From assembly GCA_040880235.1 (NCBI GenBank), contig JBBDIX010000083.1, positions 1-11,571 of the forward strand: a stretch of DNA of 11,571 nt, written 5' to 3'. This document shows positions 1-6,512 of this stretch, one piece after another. This DNA is from JBBDIX01 sp040880235 (GTDB taxonomy: Bacteria; Actinomycetota; Nitriliruptoria; Nitriliruptorales; Nitriliruptoraceae). A program made the position numbers and the translations under genes. Position 1 is the first letter of the stretch; every line of letters starts with the position of its first letter. Under the pieces are notes generated by a model. That model made no database searches. It was not told the origin of the DNA and was given only the letters and a program-made list of their open reading frames with translations.

Positions 1-54
1 TAGAGCAACGGTTTCCTAAACCGCAGGCCGCAGGTTCGAATCCTGCCGAGGGCG
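1..54 (+). tRNA. tRNA-Arg (anticodon CCT), 3' part only
   Basis: The 5' acceptor strand and most of the D arm lie outside the window. Visible are the end of the D arm (TAGAGCA), an anticodon arm with stem CGGT/ACCG (9-12 and 20-23), a 7-base loop with anticodon CCT at 15-17, a 5-base variable loop, and a perfect T arm (GCAGG / TTCGAAT / CCTGC, 30-46). The 3' acceptor strand CGAGGGC (47-53) and discriminator G54 follow. CCA is not encoded. The first anticodon-stem pair would be an A-C mismatch (8/24). Anticodon CCT reads the Arg codon AGG. Confidence 0.93.
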
Positions 55-61
55 CGAATCC

Positions 62-100
62 GGTGTCTCGGGACAGGCGTCCCGCGTGTCCCGAGACGCC
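62..100 (+). terminator. GC-rich hairpin after tRNA-Arg
   Basis: A perfect 11-bp inverted repeat, GTCTCGGGACA (65-75) and TGTCCCGAGAC (87-97), extends outward by GG/CC with one G-T wobble, giving about 14 bp around an 11-base loop. It starts 8 bases after the tRNA 3' end. No T-run follows, so this would be a hairpin-only terminator of the kind proposed for high-GC actinobacteria. It could also act in tRNA 3' processing. Confidence 0.7.
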
Positions 101-132
101 GTGTGCACCCGGGATGGAGTGACATCGCGCAT

Positions 133-228
133 GCTTCGCAACGGAACTTGACCCGCGCTGATATTTTGCAACGAACAGCCCCGTTTCGTTGGCAAATACG
201 TGGACCCTGCAAAGTTCGTTGACAAGAC
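133..228 (+). promoter_or_regulatory. Clustered operator-like repeats at the fic start
   Basis: Four copies of a motif close to GTTCGTTG(N)CAAA lie within 96 bases. Two are on the plus strand: TTCGTTGGCAA at 185-195 and TTCGTTGACAA at 215-225, 30 bases apart and 10/11 identical. One is on the minus strand (TTTGCAACGAA at 165-175). A weaker minus-strand copy is at 133-147 (TTCGCAACGGAA core). The copies at 165-175 and 185-196 form an imperfect palindrome just before the GTG at 200, and the 215-225 copy lies inside the coding sequence. A possible -10 element TATTTT (162-167, TANNNT type) overlaps the first palindrome arm; no convincing -35 is visible. Autorepression by the winged helix of the Fic protein is an inference. 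Confidence 0.5.
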
Positions 229-1369
229 GTTTGGCGAGATCCGGCGTGTCCCCGGCGCGCACGGACATGACCACTACGTCCCGGCGCCCATCCCGCGTGA
301 ACTCGACCTGTCCCGTGAGACCACACGTGCGCTGTCTGCCGCCGACCGGGCCCTCGGCCGGCTCGCCGGCGCGGGACGACTGCTGGCGAACCCACACCTG
401 CTGGTGCAGCCCTACCTCACGGCTGAGGCACTGGCGAGTTCCCGGATCGAGGGCACCCAGGCGTCGCTGTCCGAGGTCTTCGAGGCGGCCACCGACGACG
501 AGGACTCCTCCAACGTCGACGTGCGGGAAGTCCAGAACCACGTCGCCGCATTCCAGCTCGGCATGCAACTGCTCGACGAACTTCCCCTGTCGCTACGCCT
601 GCTGCGTCAGGTTCATGCGCGGCTGCTGCAACACGTCCGCGGAGAGGAGAAGAATCCCGGAGAGTTCCGAACCAGCCAGAACTGGATCGGCGCGCCGGGC
701 AGGCCCCTCCCGGAGGCGACGTTCGTCCCACCGCGTCACGAACCAGAGATGATCGAGGCGCTCACCGACTGGGAACAGTTCCTGCACGACCGCGAAGGGG
801 ACCTCCCACCTCTCGTCGCGTGCGCCCTGCTCCACTACCAGTTCGAGACGATCCACCCCTTCCTCGACGGCAACGGCCGCCTGGGCCGAGTCGTCGCCAT
901 CCTGTACCTGATGAACATCGGCGAACTGCCACAGCCGCTGCTGTACCTCAGCCCGTGGTTCGAACGCGACCGCGACACCTACTACGAGCGGCTGCAGGCC
1001 GTCCGTGAACGCGGCGAGATGCAGCAGTGGTTGACGTACTTCCTGGACGGCGTCGCCCGACAGGCCCAGGATGCCGTCGCGCGCGCCGAACTTCTGACGG
1101 ACCTCCAGGGTCGCTACCGCGCCGCGCTTGCCGATGACCGCAGTCGCGCCGCACACGTCATCGACCTCATGTTCGCCAACCCGTACGTGACGACCGCGCG
1201 TGTGGCACGTCACCTCGGCGTGACTCCCGCGGGAGCGCTCAACCTCATCCGCAGGTTGGAGGGCCGAGGCTGGCTGCGTGAGGCACGTGTGGCAGGTCAG
1301 GGCGGACGCATCACGTGGGTCGCGAGCGAGGTGATGGACACGCTGCAGGGCGCGGTCACCAACACCTGA
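200..1369 (+). CDS. Fic family protein (AMPylase type) with C-terminal winged helix
   Basis: This 389-residue protein has the usual Fic/DOC layout. An N-terminal Fic_N region holds a class II inhibitory motif SSRIEG (80-85, S-x3-E-G), in which Glu84 should block productive ATP binding. A flap/target-docking segment lies near 163-178. The complete catalytic motif HPFLDGNGRLGR (219-230) has His219 as base and Asp223 for Mg2+. A winged helix-turn-helix spans about 315-375. Fic enzymes transfer AMP (sometimes other nucleotides) to a hydroxyl side chain on a target protein; the target here is unknown. The GTG at 200 is chosen because an in-frame TGA lies at 149-151 and no ATG, GTG or TTG falls between. 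No Shine-Dalgarno sequence precedes it. No antitoxin gene is adjacent, as expected for class II Fic proteins, which carry the inhibitory helix within the same chain. The repeats at the promoter suggest self-regulation through the C-terminal domain. Confidence 0.93.
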   Translation: MDPAKFVDKTFGEIRRVPGAHGHDHYVPAPIPRELDLSRETTRALSAADRALGRLAGAGRLLANPHLLVQPYLTAEALASSRIEGTQASLSEVFEAATDDEDSSNVDVREVQNHVAAFQLGMQLLDELPLSLRLLRQVHARLLQHVRGEEKNPGEFRTSQNWIGAPGRPLPEATFVPPRHEPEMIEALTDWEQFLHDREGDLPPLVACALLHYQFETIHPFLDGNGRLGRVVAILYLMNIGELPQPLLYLSPWFERDRDTYYERLQAVRERGEMQQWLTYFLDGVARQAQDAVARAELLTDLQGRYRAALADDRSRAAHVIDLMFANPYVTTARVARHLGVTPAGALNLIRRLEGRGWLREARVAGQGGRITWVASEVMDTLQGAVTNT

Positions 1370-1394
1370 CGTCGTCTCGTGGGCCAGGTGTTGG
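1359..1394 (+). terminator. Hairpin straddling the fic stop codon
   Basis: A perfect 10-bp inverted repeat, CCAACACCTG (1359-1368) and CAGGTGTTGG (1385-1394), encloses a 16-base loop. The left arm includes the last fic codons and two bases of the TGA stop. No T-run follows. It probably terminates fic transcription. The downstream gene starts at 1447, so the hairpin separates the two units. Confidence 0.5.
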
Positions 1395-1446
1395 CACACT
1401 GTGTCCACGCAACGAATCAGACGATCAACGACGAAACGAGGCATCC

Positions 1447-1977
1447 GTGCGTGACTGGACGGCACGGCGGTGGGGAGCATCCCTGCTCGCGATCCTCGGA
1501 GCCGGGCTGCTGCTCGGACTGCCGACGGACCTGATCCCCAACCCCGTGTTCGGCCGTCAGATCGAGGTTCCCGGCTGGGCGTACCCCGCCTGGATCATCA
1601 CGTCGATCCTCGCGGGCCTGCTGCTGGCCACCTACGTGCGTGACCGTGCGCCGTCGCGGGTCACCGCATCGGTGACGTCGGGAGAGGCGACGTCGGGCGA
1701 GGCCGGCGAATCGACCAGCGCCGTCGCCGACGAGGAGCCGGACCAGCCGTTCGGTGCCGACGAGAAGCGATTCACCGCAGGTGGACTGCTCGCGGTGTTC
1801 GCCATCGGATGTCCGACCTGCAACGCGCTGGTCATGCTCGCACTCGGCACCAACGGGGCACTCGCGTTCTTCGAACCCGTCCAGCCGTTCCTCGCGATCG
1901 CAGGGATCGCGCTCCTCGCGTGGGCGCTTCGCCGGCGTCTGCAGTCCGAACGGACCTGTGCCGTGCCACCCCGGTGA
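1447..1977 (+). CDS. Small membrane protein with CPTCN motif, function unknown
   Basis: The GTG at 1447 is chosen because GAGG (1438-1441) sits 5 bases upstream, giving 176 residues. An N-terminal membrane segment (about 11-30) is followed by a Pro/Trp-rich loop, a second segment (about 47-64), and an acidic, Ser/Glu-rich hydrophilic linker (about 66-108). Two more segments (about 111-138 and 147-163) complete it. The third segment contains Gly-Cys-Pro-Thr-Cys-Asn (Cys122, Cys125), followed by an ALGTNGAL stretch. A third cysteine (Cys171) lies near the C-terminus. The CPxC spacing resembles thioredoxin-like or metal-binding cysteine pairs, but the pair lies within or at the edge of a membrane helix and no thioredoxin fold is evident. 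I recall similar uncharacterised actinobacterial membrane proteins from memory only. It overlaps the next gene by four bases, so the two are probably co-translated. Confidence 0.85.
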   Translation: MRDWTARRWGASLLAILGAGLLLGLPTDLIPNPVFGRQIEVPGWAYPAWIITSILAGLLLATYVRDRAPSRVTASVTSGEATSGEAGESTSAVADEEPDQPFGADEKRFTAGGLLAVFAIGCPTCNALVMLALGTNGALAFFEPVQPFLAIAGIALLAWALRRRLQSERTCAVPPR

Positions 1978-2654
1978 CCGGCAACGATCGCGAGGCGCTC
2001 GACGGCCACGTCGTCGCGGGGACACTGCGCTGGAGCGGACCACTCCTGGTCCTTGCGACCCGGCCTCTCGCGGCACTGGGAGTGTCGCTGGTCGCCGTCG
2101 CGATCGCGGCGAACATCGGCGCAGAGGACCCCTTCGTGCGCGCCGCACCGTGGTTCGTGGTGTACGGAACCCTCGCCGACGTGCTCTGTCTCGCGGTGAT
2201 CGCGGCCATGGCACGCCGTGAGGGCATCGGGCTTCGTGCACTGTTCGGACCACGCGCATCGAGGATCGGACGCGACATCGCCCTCGGGTTCGGGCTCTCC
2301 GTGCTCGCGATCCCCGTCGCGTTCGCATCCATCGCCGCGACGTCCTGGGTGCTGTACGGACGGATCGTCGAGTTCCCGTACGTCGGAGGGATCCCGCTGT
2401 TCGCCGCCCTGTACGCGGTCTGTGTGTGGCTGGTCGTGGCGCTGGTGCTCAGCGCCCAGCACTTCGCAATCCCGTTCGTGCCCGACGTGGAGTTCCTGCT
2501 CTGGCGCACCCTGCAGTTCGTGCCGCTCGCCCTGATCGTCGGCGCGCTGTACCTGTGGCTGCGTCGGATCACCCCACTGATCGTCGCGCACGTGCTGCTC
2601 GACGTCAGCGCCGCCGTGTCCATCGCGCTGCTTCCCGCCCTCGGCATCGCGTGA
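1974..2654 (+). CDS. CPBP-like (Abi/Rce1 type) membrane protein with degenerate first motif
   Basis: The start is GTG at 1974, overlapping the previous stop as GTGA, which implies translational coupling. The 226-residue product is almost entirely hydrophobic, with about six or seven membrane segments. Its C-terminal half matches the CPBP intramembrane protease pattern. LVLSAQH ends at His163 (usual motif 2, FxxxH). A segment with ALYLWLRR and PLIVAHVLLD follows (His206, Asp210; usual motif 3, HxxxN/B). The first motif, EExxxR, should lie about 30 residues before His163, but only a single Glu (Glu133 in IVEFPYVGG) is there, with no paired Glu and no Arg. The fold therefore looks like CPBP while protease activity is doubtful. 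The partner with the CPTCN motif may be its functional companion, but that is inference. Confidence 0.8.
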   Translation: MTGNDREALDGHVVAGTLRWSGPLLVLATRPLAALGVSLVAVAIAANIGAEDPFVRAAPWFVVYGTLADVLCLAVIAAMARREGIGLRALFGPRASRIGRDIALGFGLSVLAIPVAFASIAATSWVLYGRIVEFPYVGGIPLFAALYAVCVWLVVALVLSAQHFAIPFVPDVEFLLWRTLQFVPLALIVGALYLWLRRITPLIVAHVLLDVSAAVSIALLPALGIA

Positions 2655-2790
2655 CCCCAACCTGAGCGGCGCGCTGCGGGAGGGTGACCCCAGGACGGGA
2701 GAGGTGGTGCGCTGTCTGGTCGCGCGGGGCCGCACCGTCGCGCACCCGCAGGGTTGGCGACCCGTGGGCCGCGTCGCGTGTCGCGTCCCG
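2655..2790. other. Convergent intergenic region with weak inverted repeats
   Basis: This 136-base stretch lies between the stops of the CPBP-like gene and metG, which converge. It holds GGTGCGC (2706-2712) with GCGCACC (2740-2746), and CTGCGGG (2674-2680) with CCCGCAG (2745-2751). These could form alternative long-looped stems and act as a two-way terminator. No T-runs and no credible small gene are seen. Confidence 0.3.
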
Positions 2791-4458
2791 TCAGTCCTCG
2801 TCGGGGAGTTCGACCTTCTGGAACAGCGGTGACGGCTTCGCGATGGTCGCCCCCGGAACCAGGGTCGGTCGCGCCCAGCCCCGCCCGACCAGGTCCCCGT
2901 CACCGCCCAGCCACTCGTCGAGCCGTGCCGAGGCGAACGGCGTGAACGGCGCAAACGCGACGTTCAGCCCGGCGATGGCCTGCAGTGCCGTCGAAAGGGT
3001 CGTGGCCGTGCGCGCGAGGTCGGTCTTCGCGGTCTGCCACGGTTCCAGCGCATTGAGGTAGGCGTTGGTGGCCTGCGCTCCGGACATCGCCTCCTTGAGC
3101 GCGCGGCGCAGTTCGACCGCCTCGAGCAGTCGGCCCGCCTCTGCGATGTGCGCGTCGACGGTGTCGAGCAGGGCCGTGTCCCGATCGGTGACCTCACCGA
3201 ACTCCGGGACCTTCCCGTCGAAGTTCTTCGCGGTCATGGCCAGCACCCGGTTGACCAGGTTGCCCCAGGTGGCCACGAGCTCGTCGTTGATCCGTCGGAC
3301 CAGCTCGTCCTCGGTCAGGTCGACGTCGTTGTACTCGGGCAGGTTGGTCGCCACCGCGTAGCGCAGCGCGTCGGGCTGGTAGACGTCCAGGTAGTCCAGC
3401 AGGGACCGGCCCACACCGTGCGACTTGGACGCCTTGGCTCCCTTGAACGTCACGTACTGGTTGGCAGGCACGTTGGTCGGCAGGTTGTAGTCGCCGGCCC
3501 CCATGAGCTGTGCGGGCCAGTACACGGCGTGAAACGGGATGTTGTCCTTGCCGATGAAGTAGTAGGTCTCCCCGGCCGGATCCATCCACCAGGCCTTCCA
3601 TGCGTCGGGCTCGCCCTGGATCTGCGCCCACTCCTGCGCGGCGGACAGGTAGCCGATGACGGCCTCGAACCAGACGTAGATGCGCTTGTCGTTGGGCGCG
3701 TCGAGTTCGGCGTCGTCGGGGATCGGCACACCCCAGGCGATGTCGCGGGTGATCGCCCGGTCGTGCAGACCCTCGCGGACGAAGCCGAGCGCCCAGTTGA
3801 TGACGTGGTTGCGCCAGCCCTCTCGTTCCTCGAGCCAGACCGTCACCCGTTGCTGCAGTCGTGACAGCAGGATGAAGTAGTGCTCGGTCGGCCGGACCTC
3901 GGGCACTGCGCCGGTGAGCTTCGAACGCGGGTCGATGAGGTCGACCGGGTCGAGCGTCTTGCCGCACGCGTCGCACTGGTCCCCACGCGCGTCGGCGGCG
4001 CCACACGACGGGCAGGTGCCCTCCACGTAGCGGTCGGGCAGGAACCGACCGGCCTGCGGGTCGTAGAACTGGTCGGTGGTCCGCGCCTCGATGAACCCGT
4101 TGTCCCGCAGGCCCCGGAAGATCTCGTGGGTGACCCGCGCGTGGTTGTCGGTCATCGTGGTGGTGAACAGGTCGAACGAGATCCCGAGTTCGTCCCAGTA
4201 GCGGAGGAACTCGGGGTGGAACCGGTTGACCACGTCCGCCGGGGTGACCCCCTCCTGGTCGGCACGCACCGTGATGGGCGTGCCGTGGGCGTCACTGCCC
4301 GACACCATCAGCACCCGGTTTCCCGAGATGCGGTGATAGCGCGCGAAGATGTCGGCTGGCAGGTACGCGCCGGCCAGGTGCCCCAGGTGCAGTGACCCGT
4401 TGGCATACGGCCAGGCAACGGCGACCAGGATGTGACGGGAGGCGTCGGAAGGGCTCAT
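2791..4458 (-). CDS. metG: Methionyl-tRNA synthetase
   Basis: This class I aminoacyl-tRNA synthetase charges tRNA-Met in the cytoplasm, using ATP. The 555-residue protein has the HIGH-type signature HLGH (24-27, after PYANGS). A zinc knuckle has CPSC (149-152) and CDAC (162-165). The KMSKS-type loop reads KASKS (342-346), followed by HGVG. A C-terminal anticodon-binding helical domain (about 385-520) contains WGN at 398-400. The Met-pocket region around 10-20 (AVAWPYANG) is intact. No C-terminal EMAP-like tRNA-binding domain is present, consistent with the shorter, monomeric MetRS forms. The ATG at 4458 has no Shine-Dalgarno sequence but has TAGGCT exactly 6 bases upstream, pointing to a leaderless transcript. 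It lies 92 bases after the DUF2752 gene on the same strand. Confidence 0.97.
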   Translation of the reverse strand: MSPSDASRHILVAVAWPYANGSLHLGHLAGAYLPADIFARYHRISGNRVLMVSGSDAHGTPITVRADQEGVTPADVVNRFHPEFLRYWDELGISFDLFTTTMTDNHARVTHEIFRGLRDNGFIEARTTDQFYDPQAGRFLPDRYVEGTCPSCGAADARGDQCDACGKTLDPVDLIDPRSKLTGAVPEVRPTEHYFILLSRLQQRVTVWLEEREGWRNHVINWALGFVREGLHDRAITRDIAWGVPIPDDAELDAPNDKRIYVWFEAVIGYLSAAQEWAQIQGEPDAWKAWWMDPAGETYYFIGKDNIPFHAVYWPAQLMGAGDYNLPTNVPANQYVTFKGAKASKSHGVGRSLLDYLDVYQPDALRYAVATNLPEYNDVDLTEDELVRRINDELVATWGNLVNRVLAMTAKNFDGKVPEFGEVTDRDTALLDTVDAHIAEAGRLLEAVELRRALKEAMSGAQATNAYLNALEPWQTAKTDLARTATTLSTALQAIAGLNVAFAPFTPFASARLDEWLGGDGDLVGRGWARPTLVPGATIAKPSPLFQKVELPDED

Positions 4459-4464
4459 GACGGC

Positions 4465-4470
4465 AGCCTA
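4465..4470 (-). promoter_or_regulatory. Candidate leaderless -10 element for metG
   Basis: On the minus strand the hexamer TAGGCT fits the TANNNT -10 pattern of leaderless genes in high-GC Gram-positive and Deinococcus-type bacteria. Six bases separate it from the metG ATG, so transcription would start on the A of ATG. The absence of a ribosome binding site supports this. The -35 position falls inside the hairpin at 4473-4494. Confidence 0.45.
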
Positions 4471-4472
4471 CC

Positions 4473-4494
4473 GACGGGGCACCTGCGCCCCGTC
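4473..4494 (-). terminator. Hairpin between DUF2752 gene and metG
   Basis: A perfect 8-bp inverted repeat, GACGGGGC (4473-4480) and GCCCCGTC (4487-4494), encloses a 6-base loop. It lies 56 bases after the DUF2752 stop and 2 bases upstream of the metG -10 candidate. It probably ends the upstream two-gene transcript. It could also serve as an operator or attenuating structure for metG. There is no T-run. Confidence 0.5.
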
Positions 4495-4550
4495 AGCACG
4501 ACCGCACGGCAGCCGGACACGCGTGCATGGCGCGCGGAGCACGCGACAGA

Positions 4551-5021
4551 TCAGATGAACCCCGGGCTCGACGCGAGCCACGCCATGCCCGGCAGGTTGC
4601 GCACGACCCAGAACACGGCGATGGCGATCGCGATGCCATGGATCGTGACGGGCGCGAGCGTCGGCGGGGTCGGTCGCCGGTCGAGGCGATGGCGCAGCCA
4701 GGCGACCCACGCCCACGCGAGCAGCGGCATGAGTGCGACCGCGAACACGTTGTGGTCGACGGCGCGCAGCACGTCCCCCTGGGTCAGCGCGTACAGGGCA
4801 CGCGTGCCGCCGCAGCCGGGACAGTCGAGTCCGGTGACGGCCCGGAACGGGCACCCGACCGGCAGGGTCCGGCGGGTCGGGTCGAACGCGACGAGCGCTA
4901 CACAGGCGATCAGTGCGCCACCGGCGACGGCGACGGGGGCCACCCACCGGGGTGCGGCCGCCACCAGACGGGTCGCATCGGCCCGGAACGTGGACAGGGG
5001 GCCGGACGTCGTGGTGGTCAC
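4551..5021 (-). CDS. DUF2752 membrane protein
   Basis: The 156-residue product has the DUF2752 hallmark: GCPFR (56-60), then DCPGCGGTRALY (66-77), then Gly-Asp and His90-Asn91. This gives Cys57, Cys67 and Cys70. Membrane segments lie at about 27-46, 91-110 and 125-141, with the Cys cluster between the first two. The domain's biochemical function is not established; the conserved Cys and His residues suggest metal or redox chemistry. The start is GTG at 5021. Only one base separates it from the upstream stop, so translation is probably coupled to the DUF2510/CD225 gene. The same pair of a CD225- or TM2-like protein with DUF2752 recurs in bacteria to my knowledge, which suggests joint function. 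Confidence 0.88.
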   Translation of the reverse strand: MTTTTSGPLSTFRADATRLVAAAPRWVAPVAVAGGALIACVALVAFDPTRRTLPVGCPFRAVTGLDCPGCGGTRALYALTQGDVLRAVDHNVFAVALMPLLAWAWVAWLRHRLDRRPTPPTLAPVTIHGIAIAIAVFWVVRNLPGMAWLASSPGFI

Positions 5022-5022
5022 G

Positions 5023-5472
5023 TCAGAAGCCAGCCCCGAGGGCGACCCCGGCCATCACCATCAGGACGGCCGTACCGACGACCACGACTCCGACCACGAC
5101 GGCCACGATCGTCAGGATCTTCGCGAGCCGCGCCCTGTCCTGCGCCTTCGCGTGGTCGCCCATGTTGATCGCGGACTGGGCCTGGGCAGAGAAGATGATG
5201 GCGACGATCCCGATCGGCAGGCAACACAGCAGCGTGGCGACGATGGACTGCCACAGCCACGTGTCCACCCGCACGGGGGCGGAACCGGGGGCACCGGCGG
5301 CTGCCGGCGTCGGCACGACCCCGGCAGGGTCGGCGGCATCCGCGTCGACCGCCGTCTCCGAACCGGGGGCGGGTCGCCGCTGGTCACCCCAGCGCTCCCC
5401 GTCCCACCAACGAAGCTGACCCGGATTCTCCGGGTCGTCGTACCACCCCGCCTGTGGACCTTCGTCGCTCAT
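5023..5472 (-). CDS. DUF2510 and CD225/dispanin-domain membrane protein
   Basis: The 149-residue product begins with a DUF2510 motif (about 9-29: GWYDDPENPGQ, then RWWDGERW). This short Trp-rich module is typical of actinobacterial membrane proteins. A Pro/Ala-rich linker (about 33-68) follows. A CD225/dispanin-like domain starts near 73: first membrane segment with CCLPIGIVAIIFS (83-95), polar AQAQSAINMGDHAKAQDRA loop (96-114), second segment (about 117-145). The start at ATG 5472 is chosen because AGGGAG lies 7 bases upstream, whereas a longer frame back to 5547 has no such site and would overlap the divergent promoter. It heads a probable two-gene operon with DUF2752. Role unknown; dispanin-type proteins are linked to membrane curvature or fusion in eukaryotes, and transfer of that role here would be speculation. 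Confidence 0.88.
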   Translation of the reverse strand: MSDEGPQAGWYDDPENPGQLRWWDGERWGDQRRPAPGSETAVDADAADPAGVVPTPAAAGAPGSAPVRVDTWLWQSIVATLLCCLPIGIVAIIFSAQAQSAINMGDHAKAQDRARLAKILTIVAVVVGVVVVGTAVLMVMAGVALGAGF

Positions 5473-5548
5473 CCGCACACTCCCTGTGGAGGTCCAGACC
5501 CTAACCTGAGCTGTTGCCACCCGGCACCCGGTACCTGAACGGAGCACC

Positions 5549-6418
5549 GTGCCCTTCGTGACCCTCGCCGGCGTCGACGTCCACCACGTCGTCGCCGGCC
5601 CCGTCGACGCCCCGGCCGTGCTGCTGCTGCACCACTACCACGGCAACGTGGCCACGTGGCGTCATGTGATCGCGGGCCTGGCCGACACCCACCGGGTCAT
5701 CGCGTTCGACCGTCCCGGCTTCGGACACACGCAGCGACCACGTCGCGGCGAGTGGCGCCAGGGCAACCCGTACACGCGTGAGGCCACCACACGCATCGCC
5801 GTGCAGCTGCTCGACCACCTCGGGGTCGACCGGGCCGTGCTCATCGGGGCGTCCGCCGGCGGCACCATCGCACTGGAGACGTTCGCTCGGTACCCGGGGC
5901 GTGTCGAAGGACTCGCGCTGATCGGCCCGGCCATCTCCGGGGACCCCGGGCCTGCGCCTCGGCTGCGTCCCGTGCTGCGCACTCCACCCGCTCGCGCCGC
6001 ACTCGCGTTCGCGGCGCGGCGTGCGAGGCGCGAACTGGGCGCCGAGCGGATCGGACGCTGGTGGCACGACCCGTCCCGCGTCAGCGACGAGGACGTCGCG
6101 ATCTACCGCGACGCCGTCAGCCAGCCGGGCTGGGCACGGGCGCTCGTCGAGACGATGGTGTCGGACGCACCACCGGACCTGCGCAGTCTGCTCCCGCGTG
6201 TCGACGTGCCGACCCTCGTGGTCGCGGGCGCCTCAGACCGTCGGGTCCGTCCCGAGTGGAACCGTCGGACCGCCGAGGCCATCCCGGTGGCACGTTTCGT
6301 GCTGCTCGACGGCGTCGGCCACACGCCGCACGAGGAACGTCCGGACCTGTTCGTCGAGGCACTCCGTCCCCTCCTGCACGCCGCGCACCCCTCCGTCGAC
6401 GAACCCCGTCCCGCCTGA
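5549..6418 (+). CDS. Alpha/beta hydrolase
   Basis: This 289-residue protein has an alpha/beta hydrolase fold with a complete triad. The nucleophile is Ser102 in the elbow GASAGG (100-105), the acid is Asp230 in AGASDRRV, and the base is His258 in GVGHTPHEE. The oxyanion region reads LLLHHYHG (25-32) instead of the common LHGxxG, so a His replaces the usual Gly after the first His. That HHxxG form also occurs in other hydrolases of this superfamily. A lid/cap lies around 130-200. No signal peptide is seen, so it should be cytoplasmic. Substrate unknown. Start GTG 5549 has GGAG 4 bases upstream; a GTG at 5558 is an alternative with a longer spacing. The gene is divergent from the DUF2510 gene and 141 bases before the sugar kinase. 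Confidence 0.9.
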   Translation: MPFVTLAGVDVHHVVAGPVDAPAVLLLHHYHGNVATWRHVIAGLADTHRVIAFDRPGFGHTQRPRRGEWRQGNPYTREATTRIAVQLLDHLGVDRAVLIGASAGGTIALETFARYPGRVEGLALIGPAISGDPGPAPRLRPVLRTPPARAALAFAARRARRELGAERIGRWWHDPSRVSDEDVAIYRDAVSQPGWARALVETMVSDAPPDLRSLLPRVDVPTLVVAGASDRRVRPEWNRRTAEAIPVARFVLLDGVGHTPHEERPDLFVEALRPLLHAAHPSVDEPRPA

Positions 6419-6512
6419 GGTGGGACGGCCTGTCGATCGGCCAGTGGTCGTTGTCCGCGACGTGGCCCCCGGCTGCCATACTCGCGCCCGGTGCGCGTTC
6501 GATCGCGCGCTC

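Noticed and set aside
30..54. Attachment-site duplication of the tRNA 3' end
   Set aside because: I found no second copy of the T-arm and acceptor sequence anywhere in the window.
148..165. TTGACC with GATATT as a fic promoter
   Set aside because: Only 6 bases separate the two hexamers, too short for a -35/-10 pair.
1391..1419. TTGGCA as a -35 element for the gene at 1447
   Set aside because: No acceptable -10 lies 16-18 bases downstream, and the hexamer overlaps the right arm of the fic terminator hairpin.
1632..2954. A 440-residue minus-strand open frame over the CPTCN/CPBP operon
   Set aside because: Low-complexity Arg/Asp/Gly composition with no motif; it covers two plausible membrane genes and the end of metG.
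3148..3864. A 238-residue plus-strand frame inside metG
   Set aside because: It is entirely antisense to metG and its Val/Gly/Asp-rich composition reflects the complementary codon pattern.
5498..5507. TAACCT (plus) and TAGGGT (minus) as divergent -10 elements between the DUF2510 and hydrolase genes
   Set aside because: They overlap each other, neither has a credible -35, and the distance to the start codons gives no extra support.
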